From positions 52,957 to 116,956 of the forward strand of contig JAQGMS010000280.1 in assembly GCA_028292245.1 (NCBI GenBank): a DNA stretch of 64,000 nt. Reading direction: 5' to 3'. Shown piece after piece: positions 25,213 to 34,383 of this stretch; within the stretch, counting starts at the first letter, position 1; each line of letters begins with the position of its first letter. The notes beneath the pieces were generated by a model that saw only the letters and a program-made list of their open reading frames with translations, did no database searches and was not told where the DNA came from. The translations under genes were made by a program, and so were the position numbers. This DNA is from Ramlibacter sp. (GTDB lineage Bacteria; Pseudomonadota; Gammaproteobacteria; Burkholderiales; Burkholderiaceae_C).

Positions 25213-26459
25213 CAGACGGCACCTCGCAACTGCCGAACTCGCTCAATGTGTTGCTCAAGATCAGTCTCAGCCGCGATGTCTGGAAGATGTGGAACGATCT
25301 CTTGGAAGGTTGCGCCGATCAGCGCCAGACGAGCATCCCCATGCTCGATCAGGTATTTGACCTTCGTGAGGTGCGGATTCCGGCTTTCGGAACCATGCTT
25401 CACGCCTGCGGCGGTGTTCTCCGGTCCAAGGGCCGGATCACAGATTGCCACCTTGAGGTGCAAGTTCGAATTGATTGCCGAGAGGACGGGCTCAGCAATG
25501 TGGTTGTCGTTGAAACCAAAACCCAGGATCAACAAGCCCGTATCCGGCTGGCGTAGCGCGGCCTGAAACGAGGACATCATTTCAAGGTAGGGCTGCTCAA
25601 AAGACAACTCGTACTTTGTGTTTCGCGGATAAACCAGAAGGGGCGTCGGCGTTGCCGGGTCTTTCTCAATTTCCTTCGTCAGCGCATTCCGGGTCCAGTC
25701 CACCGATCCATGCAGTTTGTACAGATGGAAGACGTTCGAGATGAAGTCGTGGCTGTCAGGATTGCTGTCCCGCTTGACGACATCGTAAGAGAAAAACAGG
25801 CTATCAAAAACCTGGGGCGTCGTGTGTGAGAAGCCGTCGATGACAACGTACCGGCCTTTGCGCGCGGCATGCTCAAAGCAAAGATCATAGTTCGTTGTGA
25901 ACACCTTTGCGCGAAGCTTTCGCGCGGAACGCCTTGCCAGTCGTCTCAAAAAGTCAGCATGCAGACCGAGATCATCGTCTGCATCTAAGAATCGAACCTG
26001 ATCACGGACTGAATCCTCCGCGACTTTGATGAAGTCTGTAATCTTCTGTTTGCCGTCGTCCTCGTCCACAAAGTCCGCAGCAAGCTTGCAGTACGACAGA
26101 AGTGCCTCGATATTTCCCTCAAGCGACGTGGGGAACTTAGAGAGCGCTACGACTTCGTCGAATGCCGCTACATTGACGTGCTTCACTGAGGTCCACAGAT
26201 CGCGCATCATCGGCGCCATGCGTTTACCCACCTTCGGCGCGCGCTTCAACGGCTCGCCGGCGGGGGGCGGCTCAAGATTGACATGCAAGGAAGTCCCAAG
26301 CCCTGTCAAAACGACGAGGTTGTTGCATCGGAAGCAATCAGACAGACTGCGCGAAACCTCGGCCAACGCCTCGTCGGGAAGGACTTTCCCATTTTCGTCT
26401 TCGACAGGCTTCTTGACAACACGCCAAGTCCCCCCGCTGCGATATGTTAATACTTGCAT
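25212..26459 (-). CDS. SIR2-like domain protein
   Basis: Starts at MQVLTYRSGG after a GGAGGAG Shine-Dalgarno; NNLVVLTGLGTSL, KVFTTNYDLCFE, YKLHGSVDW motifs; stop overlaps the herA start (TGATG). Confidence 0.9.
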   Translation of the reverse strand: MQVLTYRSGGTWRVVKKPVEDENGKVLPDEALAEVSRSLSDCFRCNNLVVLTGLGTSLHVNLEPPPAGEPLKRAPKVGKRMAPMMRDLWTSVKHVNVAAFDEVVALSKFPTSLEGNIEALLSYCKLAADFVDEDDGKQKITDFIKVAEDSVRDQVRFLDADDDLGLHADFLRRLARRSARKLRAKVFTTNYDLCFEHAARKGRYVVIDGFSHTTPQVFDSLFFSYDVVKRDSNPDSHDFISNVFHLYKLHGSVDWTRNALTKEIEKDPATPTPLLVYPRNTKYELSFEQPYLEMMSSFQAALRQPDTGLLILGFGFNDNHIAEPVLSAINSNLHLKVAICDPALGPENTAAGVKHGSESRNPHLTKVKYLIEHGDARLALIGATFQEIVPHLPDIAAETDLEQHIERVRQLRGAV

Positions 26460-26614
26460 GATCTCCTCCGGCCCTGACGTTACGTCGCCTGTTGACCTTT
26501 TGCAAGTTTTCGACGACTGCCTAGCGGGAGCAAGAGGCTTCGCCACCCGGCCCAAGGAAAAGCTGCGTACACAAGATGTATGAGGGACAATGCCTCTGAG
26601 GCGAAGACAGACCG

Positions 26615-27166
26615 ATGATCACACCAAGCCAGATCACGAATGCGTTTGATGGAAATCTAGCCATTTTGTTGGGCGCGCTGCTCATGCGCAGGGATCTTCC
26701 AACTGAGTTCGTCGGAAAGTCATGGGACGATGTGCTCGGGACCCTTGCTCGACGCAGGATGCGAATCGCCTTAATCGAATCTCCAATGTATCGGACAAGA
26801 CGGTACCGCCTGGGTAAGCAGGTTTGGGAGAGATTTCCCGACGCGGATCCCCTCGAAGACCATGTATTCCCTTTGGACGCCTGGAAGGATCCACTGCTAG
26901 CCAGGGCCAAGCATGAGAACTGGCACATAGATGCGGCGAGTCTGTCCGCATTAAGGACGTTCGTGCTTCAACACTATGTCACGGCCGAGATACCAGCGCC
27001 GTTACATCATCCCCGTGTGCTGCCGCGAAACCGCATGCCGACGGGGTGGCGGTACGAGGAAGAGCAGTCGCTTTGGGCACGGTACCGTACAAGCTCCGTG
27101 ACAGAGCTCGTAGGTCGCCCCCTTCGCGTACCAGGCGAGGCCGACTCGGACTTCGAATCCATCTGA
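26615..27166 (+). CDS. Hypothetical protein
   Basis: 183 aa ORF divergent from the SIR2 gene; no recognised motif. Confidence 0.5.
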   Translation: MITPSQITNAFDGNLAILLGALLMRRDLPTEFVGKSWDDVLGTLARRRMRIALIESPMYRTRRYRLGKQVWERFPDADPLEDHVFPLDAWKDPLLARAKHENWHIDAASLSALRTFVLQHYVTAEIPAPLHHPRVLPRNRMPTGWRYEEEQSLWARYRTSSVTELVGRPLRVPGEADSDFESI

Positions 27167-27323
27167 TCGTTGATCCGCAAGGTGCGTGCTTTGCATGAGG
27201 CTCACGACGACTCCCTTTTGATGCGGAGCGCCGACGACTAGCCACCGACAATATGCAGTTATCCATAGCCAGGTGTGTACTGTCGGCCCCGCGATGTTCG
27301 ATTAGCACTAGCACGGCATAGAG

Positions 27324-27347
27324 GTCCGTTTTTGGCCGAAAGCGGAC
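27324..27347. repeat. REP-like dispersed palindrome
   Basis: GTCCGTTTTTGGCCGAAAGCGGAC; imperfect inverted repeat shared with 29857, 31510 and 32201. Confidence 0.75.
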
Positions 27348-27473
27348 ATCGGCAGTCATGTCCAGCGAGTAGGTCGCACTGAGCTTGTCCTTGAAAGGCC
27401 AGGAGACACGTTGCCTTACCTGAAGGATTCCGAGCGGGACTGTTGGCAGCACCTACATGAGGCGCGGAACATG

Positions 27474-29780
27474 CTATGTCCCTGAGCGCTCGTCCTCCCC
27501 CAAGCCATCTCCGTCGGCGATAGCTTGATCTGCTTCTGGAGGATGCTGCAACACGTAGAGATGAACTCCCATGAACTGATGCGCGACCCGGCGCGACTGC
27601 GTCATAGTTTCGGGTGGATACTCTTGCGGCGTTTCAAGTTCAGGCCCGTAGCGCTGTCGCAAATTCGCTGCAACGTACTCACCGGCCAGGAGGTGTGTCA
27701 CGGAGTTGTACTGTTCTCGTCGGAAATCTGCTGGCCTGGGAAGGCCGCTTTCCATTCCCCAGGCTTCCCCCACATAGGAGGCTAGGAATGAGTCAAGTTC
27801 TTCAGGATGCGCGTCGAACGTTGAAACGAGTTGCTCGCGCACATGTTCTGGCGAGGTTCCGCGCGCCCAAGCCCAATAGAGAGATTGGGCGTCCTTTGGA
27901 TGCGAGCTGTACAAGGGTGCTTCTGCATTGGCTTCTTCGATGCGCGCTGTGAGAATTTCCCAGAGTGGCACTTCTCCTTCGTCGACAAGGACTCTCCGCT
28001 CAGACGGAGTATTTTCGTAGTTCCGGATCCACCGAATGCATTCCATCGCAAACCCAACCGGCATCGCCATGCGGATCGCCCGCTCTGCCTCGACTTGCCT
28101 GTCATCCGGCGACGGAATTTGACGCAGGAGACCCGCGATCAGCATTCCCGCCTTGGCGCGCGTGTCAGCTAGGACCATCATTCCGCGTTCACGGGGAAGC
28201 AAATCGCCATTCGCCGCAAAGGTCGCTATGAGTGCCGTCGCTTGTTCGACCGTGATGGTTTCTTCTCGTTGGCGTAGTCGGGCAACCAATCTCGGAAGCC
28301 CCTGGCGAACCGCAAACGCCTCGAGAAGAACTCGCCTTTCCGCAGGTGACGCCTGTGCCGCGCCCTCACACAGCGCCGCGACATGTGAATCGGGCACATC
28401 ACCGACCGGCACGCTGTAGGTGAAGTAGCGTTTGAAGTACTGGGTAGAGCAAACCTTTTGCTCTCTCGCCCAGATTGAATCCCACTCACCGCCGTATCCC
28501 ATGCTGCCGATACGCGGGAACAGTGGTTCGAGTAGCCGGGACCTGACGACTGCACGCTCGTCATCCAAGAGCGTGGGCGTCGCTTGCTGGATGAGAGTGT
28601 CGATGCGGCTAACGGCTTCCGGCCCTTGATTGCGCCGTACTTCACGGTCACCTTGGAGAAAAAGAACTGGGTTGTCGCGTATCGCTGCGTAGAGTTCGGG
28701 ATAGATGACACGAATCCCCTCAATCAGCATCAGCTCGGACGGGTTAACTTCGCCTCGAAGTATTGGCAGTGCAAAGAGAAGAGCGTTGGACAAGAGCTTG
28801 GCCCGGCGCGGAGTTTCAATGTGAGGCAAGAGCGCGTCATCGAAATGCCTTACGAACGCATCAACTTGAGGTTGGGTGAGCGTGACGCCGGCGTGATTTA
28901 CAGCGTTGTCTACCCCCTCTAACGCAAGATGACGGAGACTGTTTTCATCAACGGGAGGCAAGTGAAGTGGCACTTGGATGATCTTCTCTAGGAAGGCTCG
29001 TCCGGCGGCGGCACCTCCAGCGCCATATCGTTCACCCAAGGCTGCCGAGACGACTGCATCGTCGAACGCTAGCACGTATGCGGTATGCCGGAAGCTGGCA
29101 GACAACTTGACCAGCTTAAAGACGGCGTGTGTTTCATCACGATCCAGCCTGTCAATGTCATCGATCAGAATGACGAGGCGCTTCGTCGCCTCATCGAGCA
29201 TGCCCTCAATGCGCGACCGAAGTTCATCGAGGCCCACATTTGACATGGCGTCGCCCAGCCCCTTTGCTGCTGCGCCCGGGCTGACTTGAACCACACCACC
29301 AATTGAGAGTGACGCCAGAGAAAGCACGCTGCCATACTTCTGAAGCAGACTTCCAGCTTTCTCTTTCATGTTGGGAAGTGACCTCCCCATCGCATCCGCT
29401 AGAGTGGCGAAGAACCCTCGCAGGAGTAAGTCTTCAGTTTGAAAGTGCCAAGGATTGAAGCGCACGACGATGATTTCGTCATGGGTCTTCAGCTCCTCCT
29501 GCATCATCTCGAGAATAGATGTCTTGCCGTCTCCCCAAGGCCCGTAAATGCCTATAACAATGCTAGAAGGATCGGAACGAGTGGAGAGCGTCTCAGCTAT
29601 GCGCGTTGCGAAGGGAGCGCGATTGAACCTATCTTCGCTTTTGCTCGCGATCGGCTGGTCGGCAATGTATTGATCTTTGGCATCATCCCCTCCTGCCGGG
29701 GTCGCGCCAGTTACAGGCGGGCCGGCAAGCGGAGCATCCCTTGACGGGTACTCTGCCTTCTTCTTGAAGAATCCGAACAC
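27474..29780 (-). CDS. KAP-family P-loop NTPase
   Basis: Walker A GIYGPWGDGKTSILEMM, Walker B LVILIDDIDRLD; likely GTG start at 29780 after GGAGGAG, because the longer ORF start (MSALGRKRTFTS) is encoded by the REP-like repeat. Confidence 0.88.
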   Translation of the reverse strand: MFGFFKKKAEYPSRDAPLAGPPVTGATPAGGDDAKDQYIADQPIASKSEDRFNRAPFATRIAETLSTRSDPSSIVIGIYGPWGDGKTSILEMMQEELKTHDEIIVVRFNPWHFQTEDLLLRGFFATLADAMGRSLPNMKEKAGSLLQKYGSVLSLASLSIGGVVQVSPGAAAKGLGDAMSNVGLDELRSRIEGMLDEATKRLVILIDDIDRLDRDETHAVFKLVKLSASFRHTAYVLAFDDAVVSAALGERYGAGGAAAGRAFLEKIIQVPLHLPPVDENSLRHLALEGVDNAVNHAGVTLTQPQVDAFVRHFDDALLPHIETPRRAKLLSNALLFALPILRGEVNPSELMLIEGIRVIYPELYAAIRDNPVLFLQGDREVRRNQGPEAVSRIDTLIQQATPTLLDDERAVVRSRLLEPLFPRIGSMGYGGEWDSIWAREQKVCSTQYFKRYFTYSVPVGDVPDSHVAALCEGAAQASPAERRVLLEAFAVRQGLPRLVARLRQREETITVEQATALIATFAANGDLLPRERGMMVLADTRAKAGMLIAGLLRQIPSPDDRQVEAERAIRMAMPVGFAMECIRWIRNYENTPSERRVLVDEGEVPLWEILTARIEEANAEAPLYSSHPKDAQSLYWAWARGTSPEHVREQLVSTFDAHPEELDSFLASYVGEAWGMESGLPRPADFRREQYNSVTHLLAGEYVAANLRQRYGPELETPQEYPPETMTQSRRVAHQFMGVHLYVLQHPPEADQAIADGDGLGEDERSGT

Positions 29781-29856
29781 TTCACTCTCCTCCGCTAAAG
29801 TCACTGTCGGAGAGTGCCGTACAGTCAGCCGAAGGTCAATGCCTAGACTAGTGAAC

Positions 29857-29880
29857 GTCCGCTTTCGACCCAAAGCAGAC
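29857..29880. repeat. REP-like dispersed palindrome
   Basis: GTCCGCTTTCGACCCAAAGCAGAC. Confidence 0.75.
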
Positions 29881-30051
29881 ATGCTAGGCTCGAGCCCGGA
29901 CCTTTTCTCGCCACTGGCACAGGCAGTCTGCGAGCGGATGAATTAGATCGCGAATCTATTGATCAGAGCTTCGGCGACGTGACGGGGCGAAAGGCTCACT
30001 GAGGAAGCGGGACTCAATCGGAACCGGCGTTGCTGTACTCTCTTCAATGCA

Positions 30052-30744
30052 TTGGGAATCAATATGGACAGACAAGACCTCATGAATCGCTTGAGCGCCC
30101 TATGGGCAGGAAGCACGGTGACCAGCAGCCAATTTGCTCCGTGGTCCTTCGGCATTGAAGTTCCAGGCCATGGGGTGAGACTACTTGTCATCAGCGAGAA
30201 GTGGGCGAGCGACGCAAAGGTTGAGGACGTGATTCGGCTAGCCAGAGGGCTTCAGCCGGGGGAGCACTTGATCACTAGAGAGGGCCGCCTTCATACTGCA
30301 TCGTCGGGACCGGCTGTTCGCTTCGATTTTGCGCTCTGCGATCCGCAGGGCCAAGTCACGGCGCTCATCGAGGCGAAAGCTAAGGTCAAAACGAATGTCG
30401 ATTGGGCGATCGAATGGCGATTCAACTGCATTGCCCGCGCTACCGGGCGCGCCCCTCCGTCGATGCTGGTCGTCGCGTCCGACTTCGTGTACGGATGGAG
30501 CGCCGGCGCTGGGGCAAGAGAGGCGCCTAGCTGGACTGTTGCCGCCGACACACTGCTGCGTCCTTACTTCGAGCGCCTGCGCCTTGATCGGGACACGGTC
30601 AGTCCTCGAGTGTTCGAGGATGTAGTCCGCTTGTGGCTTCAAGACGTCGTGGAAGGGCGTACCAGCGCGCGACCAGATGCTATGACGAAAGGCTTCTTGG
30701 TCAATTCACAGGGCGCTCGGGTCCTGGAGGAGTTCGCCTGGTGA
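30052..30744 (+). CDS. Hypothetical protein with possible PD-(D/E)XK nuclease-like motif
   Basis: 230 aa; RFDFALCDPQGQVTALIEAKAK resembles D-Xn-EXK; stop overlaps the next gene start (GTGA). Confidence 0.6.
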   Translation: MGINMDRQDLMNRLSALWAGSTVTSSQFAPWSFGIEVPGHGVRLLVISEKWASDAKVEDVIRLARGLQPGEHLITREGRLHTASSGPAVRFDFALCDPQGQVTALIEAKAKVKTNVDWAIEWRFNCIARATGRAPPSMLVVASDFVYGWSAGAGAREAPSWTVAADTLLRPYFERLRLDRDTVSPRVFEDVVRLWLQDVVEGRTSARPDAMTKGFLVNSQGARVLEEFAW

Positions 30745-31364
30745 GAGTCTACGTCGAGAGCAATTTCGTTCTTGAACTGGTACTCGAGCAGGAACAGCAC
30801 CAATCCTGCGAAAGGCTTAGCCAGCTTTGCTCTGACGGAGCCATCCAGATCGCGTCGCCTGCGTATGCTTTCGTTGAGCCGTATCAGACACTTATTCGCC
30901 GACGGAAGGACCGAAAAGAGATGCAGCGTCTCATCCAGCTTGAGCGGTCCCAACTCGGCCGTACGGCTTCTCTCGCTGCAGACGTTTCAAAGCTGCAGGA
31001 CGCTCACGACCTCCTAGTGCGCGCCAGCCAAGACCAGTTCGATCGCTTTAAATTGATTCGTGGCAAGTTGCTCGCCGACTGCGAGGTTCTCGCTCTGGAT
31101 TCCGAGTCGCTGGTCCGGAGCGATGAACTGCTTTCGAGGCTGAACATTTCGCTGGAGTATCCAGACGCAGTTATTTTCACCGCAGTTTACTTGGACGCAT
31201 TGGACCGCGCCGCAGATCAGAGCTTGTTCTTGAACCGGAACTCGAAGGACTTTATAGACGATCCGGACGTCAAGATGGCCCTGAACTCTGTTGGGTGTAC
31301 GGTCATAGCGAACTTCGACGACGGACTCGCGCGGGTACTGAGTTCACTTGGCCTCGAAGCGTAA
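30741..31364 (+). CDS. PIN-like domain protein
   Basis: GTG start overlapping the upstream stop; VRVYVESNFVLELVLEQE N-terminus and SLFLNRNSKDFIDDPDVKMALNSVGC C-terminus typical of a PIN-like family. Confidence 0.7.
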   Translation: MRVYVESNFVLELVLEQEQHQSCERLSQLCSDGAIQIASPAYAFVEPYQTLIRRRKDRKEMQRLIQLERSQLGRTASLAADVSKLQDAHDLLVRASQDQFDRFKLIRGKLLADCEVLALDSESLVRSDELLSRLNISLEYPDAVIFTAVYLDALDRAADQSLFLNRNSKDFIDDPDVKMALNSVGCTVIANFDDGLARVLSSLGLEA

Positions 31365-31509
31365 CAGTGCCCCAAGCAAGGGAACCACTCCTACGTTCGC
31401 TCTACATCGGGGAAGACGCGCCATTGTTCGGCGTCAATCCGGCGCGCGGTGCGCCCCTTCTTCTGCCCATGGGGCAATCCGGCTACGCCCGGTACGCTCT
31501 GACTTGAAT

Positions 31510-31532
31510 GTCTGCTCATGGCCGAAGCGGAC
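31510..31532. repeat. REP-like dispersed palindrome
   Basis: GTCTGCTCATGGCCGAAGCGGAC. Confidence 0.65.
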
Positions 31533-31533
31533 A

Positions 31534-32163
31534 TCAGCCGGCGAGCAGGCGTTCGAAGTGCGTCATGCGCTGCCTGAACTCAGCGTCGATGCACTGGAAA
31601 AGGCCACGCGACAAGAATCGAGCGACAGTTCCCATCGCCTGCGGCTGCACATTTGCTGGGGTCGCAGTGAGTGCGCCATGTGCAAACGCGTGCCTCAGCG
31701 CGCCGGCGAGGTACCACGGGTTGCAGTCGGCGCTTTCAAGATGTAGGGCTATCTGCTCTTGATAGGTCCGATTGACGTGCGGATGGGTTGCCGTGAAAAC
31801 TCCGTTTTGGCCGTTCAAGTTTCGGATATTCTGAAGGAAGGTGGCGCGTTGGATTTCAGACAGCAAGGATCCGCTGTCTTTCATTTCCACCCCGGTGCAC
31901 TTCAACAAGAACTCGAACGCAGAGTACGTTAGCAGGAGCTGCACTAGACCCGAGTAGCTTGAAGCAGTGTCCTGCGAGAGGCCCTCGAACTCGACTGAGC
32001 GAAGACTTCTTGCAGCTTTGTAGCGCGCAGCAAACCGATTGATATCCCCGATCGGCCGAGCGAAGAGAAAGACGCCCGTGCCCAGCTGCGGGGCGTACTG
32101 ATCGAACGTTGACCAGCCTGGCGGATACGAGGCCAATGGATTCGGCAAAACCAGTGACGCCAT
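31534..32163 (-). CDS. Hypothetical protein
   Basis: 209 aa ORF between two REP-like elements; contains LRHAFAHG (Rx4H, HEPN-like at best). Confidence 0.55.
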   Translation of the reverse strand: MASLVLPNPLASYPPGWSTFDQYAPQLGTGVFLFARPIGDINRFAARYKAARSLRSVEFEGLSQDTASSYSGLVQLLLTYSAFEFLLKCTGVEMKDSGSLLSEIQRATFLQNIRNLNGQNGVFTATHPHVNRTYQEQIALHLESADCNPWYLAGALRHAFAHGALTATPANVQPQAMGTVARFLSRGLFQCIDAEFRQRMTHFERLLAG

Positions 32164-32200
32164 CTAGAACCCCCTCCTTTTGCCAGATGCTACGTCATAT

Positions 32201-32224
32201 GTCCGCTTCCGACCCATAGCCGTC
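32201..32224. repeat. Degenerate REP-like palindrome
   Basis: GTCCGCTTCCGACCCATAGCCGTC. Confidence 0.5.
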
Positions 32225-32284
32225 GCCTCCAGCCGACGCTAGCAGCTGGCCCATGTTGAAATTCGATGTACCTGCGGAACAGTG

Positions 32285-34264
32285 TCACCGCGGGTCTTCT
32301 GAAGGCGGCCGTGACTTGTCGAAGATTCCCCTGCGGATGCTACCGTCGGGCCTGCGCATTTCCCCCTGGCCGTGCGGTCGTCCGGTGGACACCGCACCGA
32401 CATAGCGGGCTCTGTTGGCCCACTCCATCACGCCCTGGCCCTCGGGCACGTTGTCCTGAAACTCCCCCGCGTATCGGACCATCGACTCGGGTCCGCGCGG
32501 GAGGACTGTCAGTTCCCCGCGGCCATGGCGCCTGCCGTGGAGCCACTCGCCTTCGTAGATCGCGCCGGAGACCAACGTCATGCGGCCCATGCCGGAAAAT
32601 GACCCGTCCTTGAACATGCCAACATAGCGGGCGTAAGCATCGGGATTGTCGCTGGGCGGGTAGACCACCGTGGCTCGCACGGGCTTGCCCGCGAGCCAAT
32701 CACCGTCCATCGAATCGCCTTTCGCTCCCGTGTACTTTCCCTTGCCTTCGCGCACACCATTCACCCATTGCCCTACGTAGGAGCCCCCGTCCGCATACCA
32801 CATGGTTCCCTGCCCGTTCGGCCGTCCCTTGAAGAAGTCACCTGCGTACTTAACGAAACTGGTCGCGGATGCGGATGCTGGTGGCGTGAGAGTGCCCCGG
32901 CCTTCATAGGCGCCGTCGACAAACTCACCCTCGTAGTCGCCGCCGTCAAATAGCTTCATGTGACCGCGGCCATGCGGCCGGCCGGAAGAAGGGCTCTGGG
33001 TCGTGGCGTTCGTTTCGCCCAGGTACGTCGTTCCGGCATTGGTGACGTACTTCTGAACCTTCGACAACTCGCCGCTGCGGTCGAACGTGAGGGTTACTTC
33101 CTTTCGGTCGCCCGGTTGAACCGCCGCGGGAAACGCGCCGACCCATGTCCCCGCGGGAATGCCACGCGCATAGCCCCCCTGCCACTCGGTGGTCTTCACG
33201 CCCCCACGCCAGAACGTCTTCGTGCCCGGGCCATCCGCGAGTCCATCGACGCAGCGTCCGGTCCAATCCATTTCGACGTCTTGTGATAGTGGCGCCGATT
33301 CCCGCATCGCGCATCCCGAGCGGGAAAGGGACACAAACCCCGACCGCTTGCGCGCCGCCTCTACGTTGCGCCCATTCGGGAACTTCACCTGGTACGCCAA
33401 GAACTGCCAAGCCTCGCTGGAGCTGCCCAGGCGCTTCCAGTGCTCGTCGTCCTCTTCCGCGGTGCGCGTCGCGTTCGCCAGCTGCGCCGGCGTGGGTGCG
33501 TAGACCATGCACCGGCCCTCCAGCAGGCAGGCGTTGTGTCTGAGGTTGCCCGATCGCGTGGGCGCTTGCGCGTTCGCAGTTTCGGTGCGGACCGCATCCG
33601 CGACTTCATCCAGCGCGTGCAACAGAGTGATGTCCGTTCGTTTCAGGTGTTGCGCGAGCGCCTTCGCATAGGGGCTGTAGCGACCGTCGCCTTCGGCGGC
33701 CGTTCGGCCTTCCGCAGTGGCATATGCCACGAGCACGTTTTCCGCCTCGTCACCGCGCGAGAGGCCCTTGTTGCCGCCCTTGCCGAACGGGTAGTCACGG
33801 CACGCGTCCAGTATCAACAGCGCGACGCGCGAGTTCGTGTTCTGGATGGCTTCGACAAATTCACGCACGGGCACCGCGTCGCGGCGGATATTGTCCGGCG
33901 TACGGATTCGCGCATCGACCGGTACGAGGTAGTTGCCGCCGTCGCCCTGCACGCCGTGGCCGGAGTAGTAGATCACCACCACGTCCGCGTTCATTGCCTT
34001 TTCCTTCAGCTCCCGCGCGGCGTCGTGCAAATCCGCGCGCCCCAGGTTGGTGCGCACGATGACCTCGAAGCCCAGGTCTTCCTTCAGCATGCGCGCGACC
34101 AATTGCGCGTCGGCGATGGGGTTGTTCAGCGCGAGGGGCGCCGCGTAGGCGTTGTTGCCGATCACCATGGCCACGCGCTTTTGGGCAAAGGCATGGCTGG
34201 GAGTCAAGCCCCAAACGGCCACGGCCAGCGCCAGCAACCAGATTCGGAATTTCAATGATTCCAT
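32285..34264 (-). CDS. Secreted caspase-like (peptidase C14) protein with C-terminal MORN repeats
   Basis: Signal peptide; VVVIYYSGHGVQ and LLILDACRDYPF catalytic motifs; repeated YxGxxxxGxxxGxGxx MORN motifs. Confidence 0.92.
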   Translation of the reverse strand: MESLKFRIWLLALAVAVWGLTPSHAFAQKRVAMVIGNNAYAAPLALNNPIADAQLVARMLKEDLGFEVIVRTNLGRADLHDAARELKEKAMNADVVVIYYSGHGVQGDGGNYLVPVDARIRTPDNIRRDAVPVREFVEAIQNTNSRVALLILDACRDYPFGKGGNKGLSRGDEAENVLVAYATAEGRTAAEGDGRYSPYAKALAQHLKRTDITLLHALDEVADAVRTETANAQAPTRSGNLRHNACLLEGRCMVYAPTPAQLANATRTAEEDDEHWKRLGSSSEAWQFLAYQVKFPNGRNVEAARKRSGFVSLSRSGCAMRESAPLSQDVEMDWTGRCVDGLADGPGTKTFWRGGVKTTEWQGGYARGIPAGTWVGAFPAAVQPGDRKEVTLTFDRSGELSKVQKYVTNAGTTYLGETNATTQSPSSGRPHGRGHMKLFDGGDYEGEFVDGAYEGRGTLTPPASASATSFVKYAGDFFKGRPNGQGTMWYADGGSYVGQWVNGVREGKGKYTGAKGDSMDGDWLAGKPVRATVVYPPSDNPDAYARYVGMFKDGSFSGMGRMTLVSGAIYEGEWLHGRRHGRGELTVLPRGPESMVRYAGEFQDNVPEGQGVMEWANRARYVGAVSTGRPHGQGEMRRPDGSIRRGIFDKSRPPSEDPR

Positions 34265-34383
34265 CGTCGTTCACCTCCCTCAGGTGGCCCTATCGTCGCA
34301 CCGCGAGCCGCACAACTCAAGGGGGGTACGTGAGGCATTCGCGCGGGCGCTGCCGTAGTTGGATGGCCAAGGAGGACTTTCCC

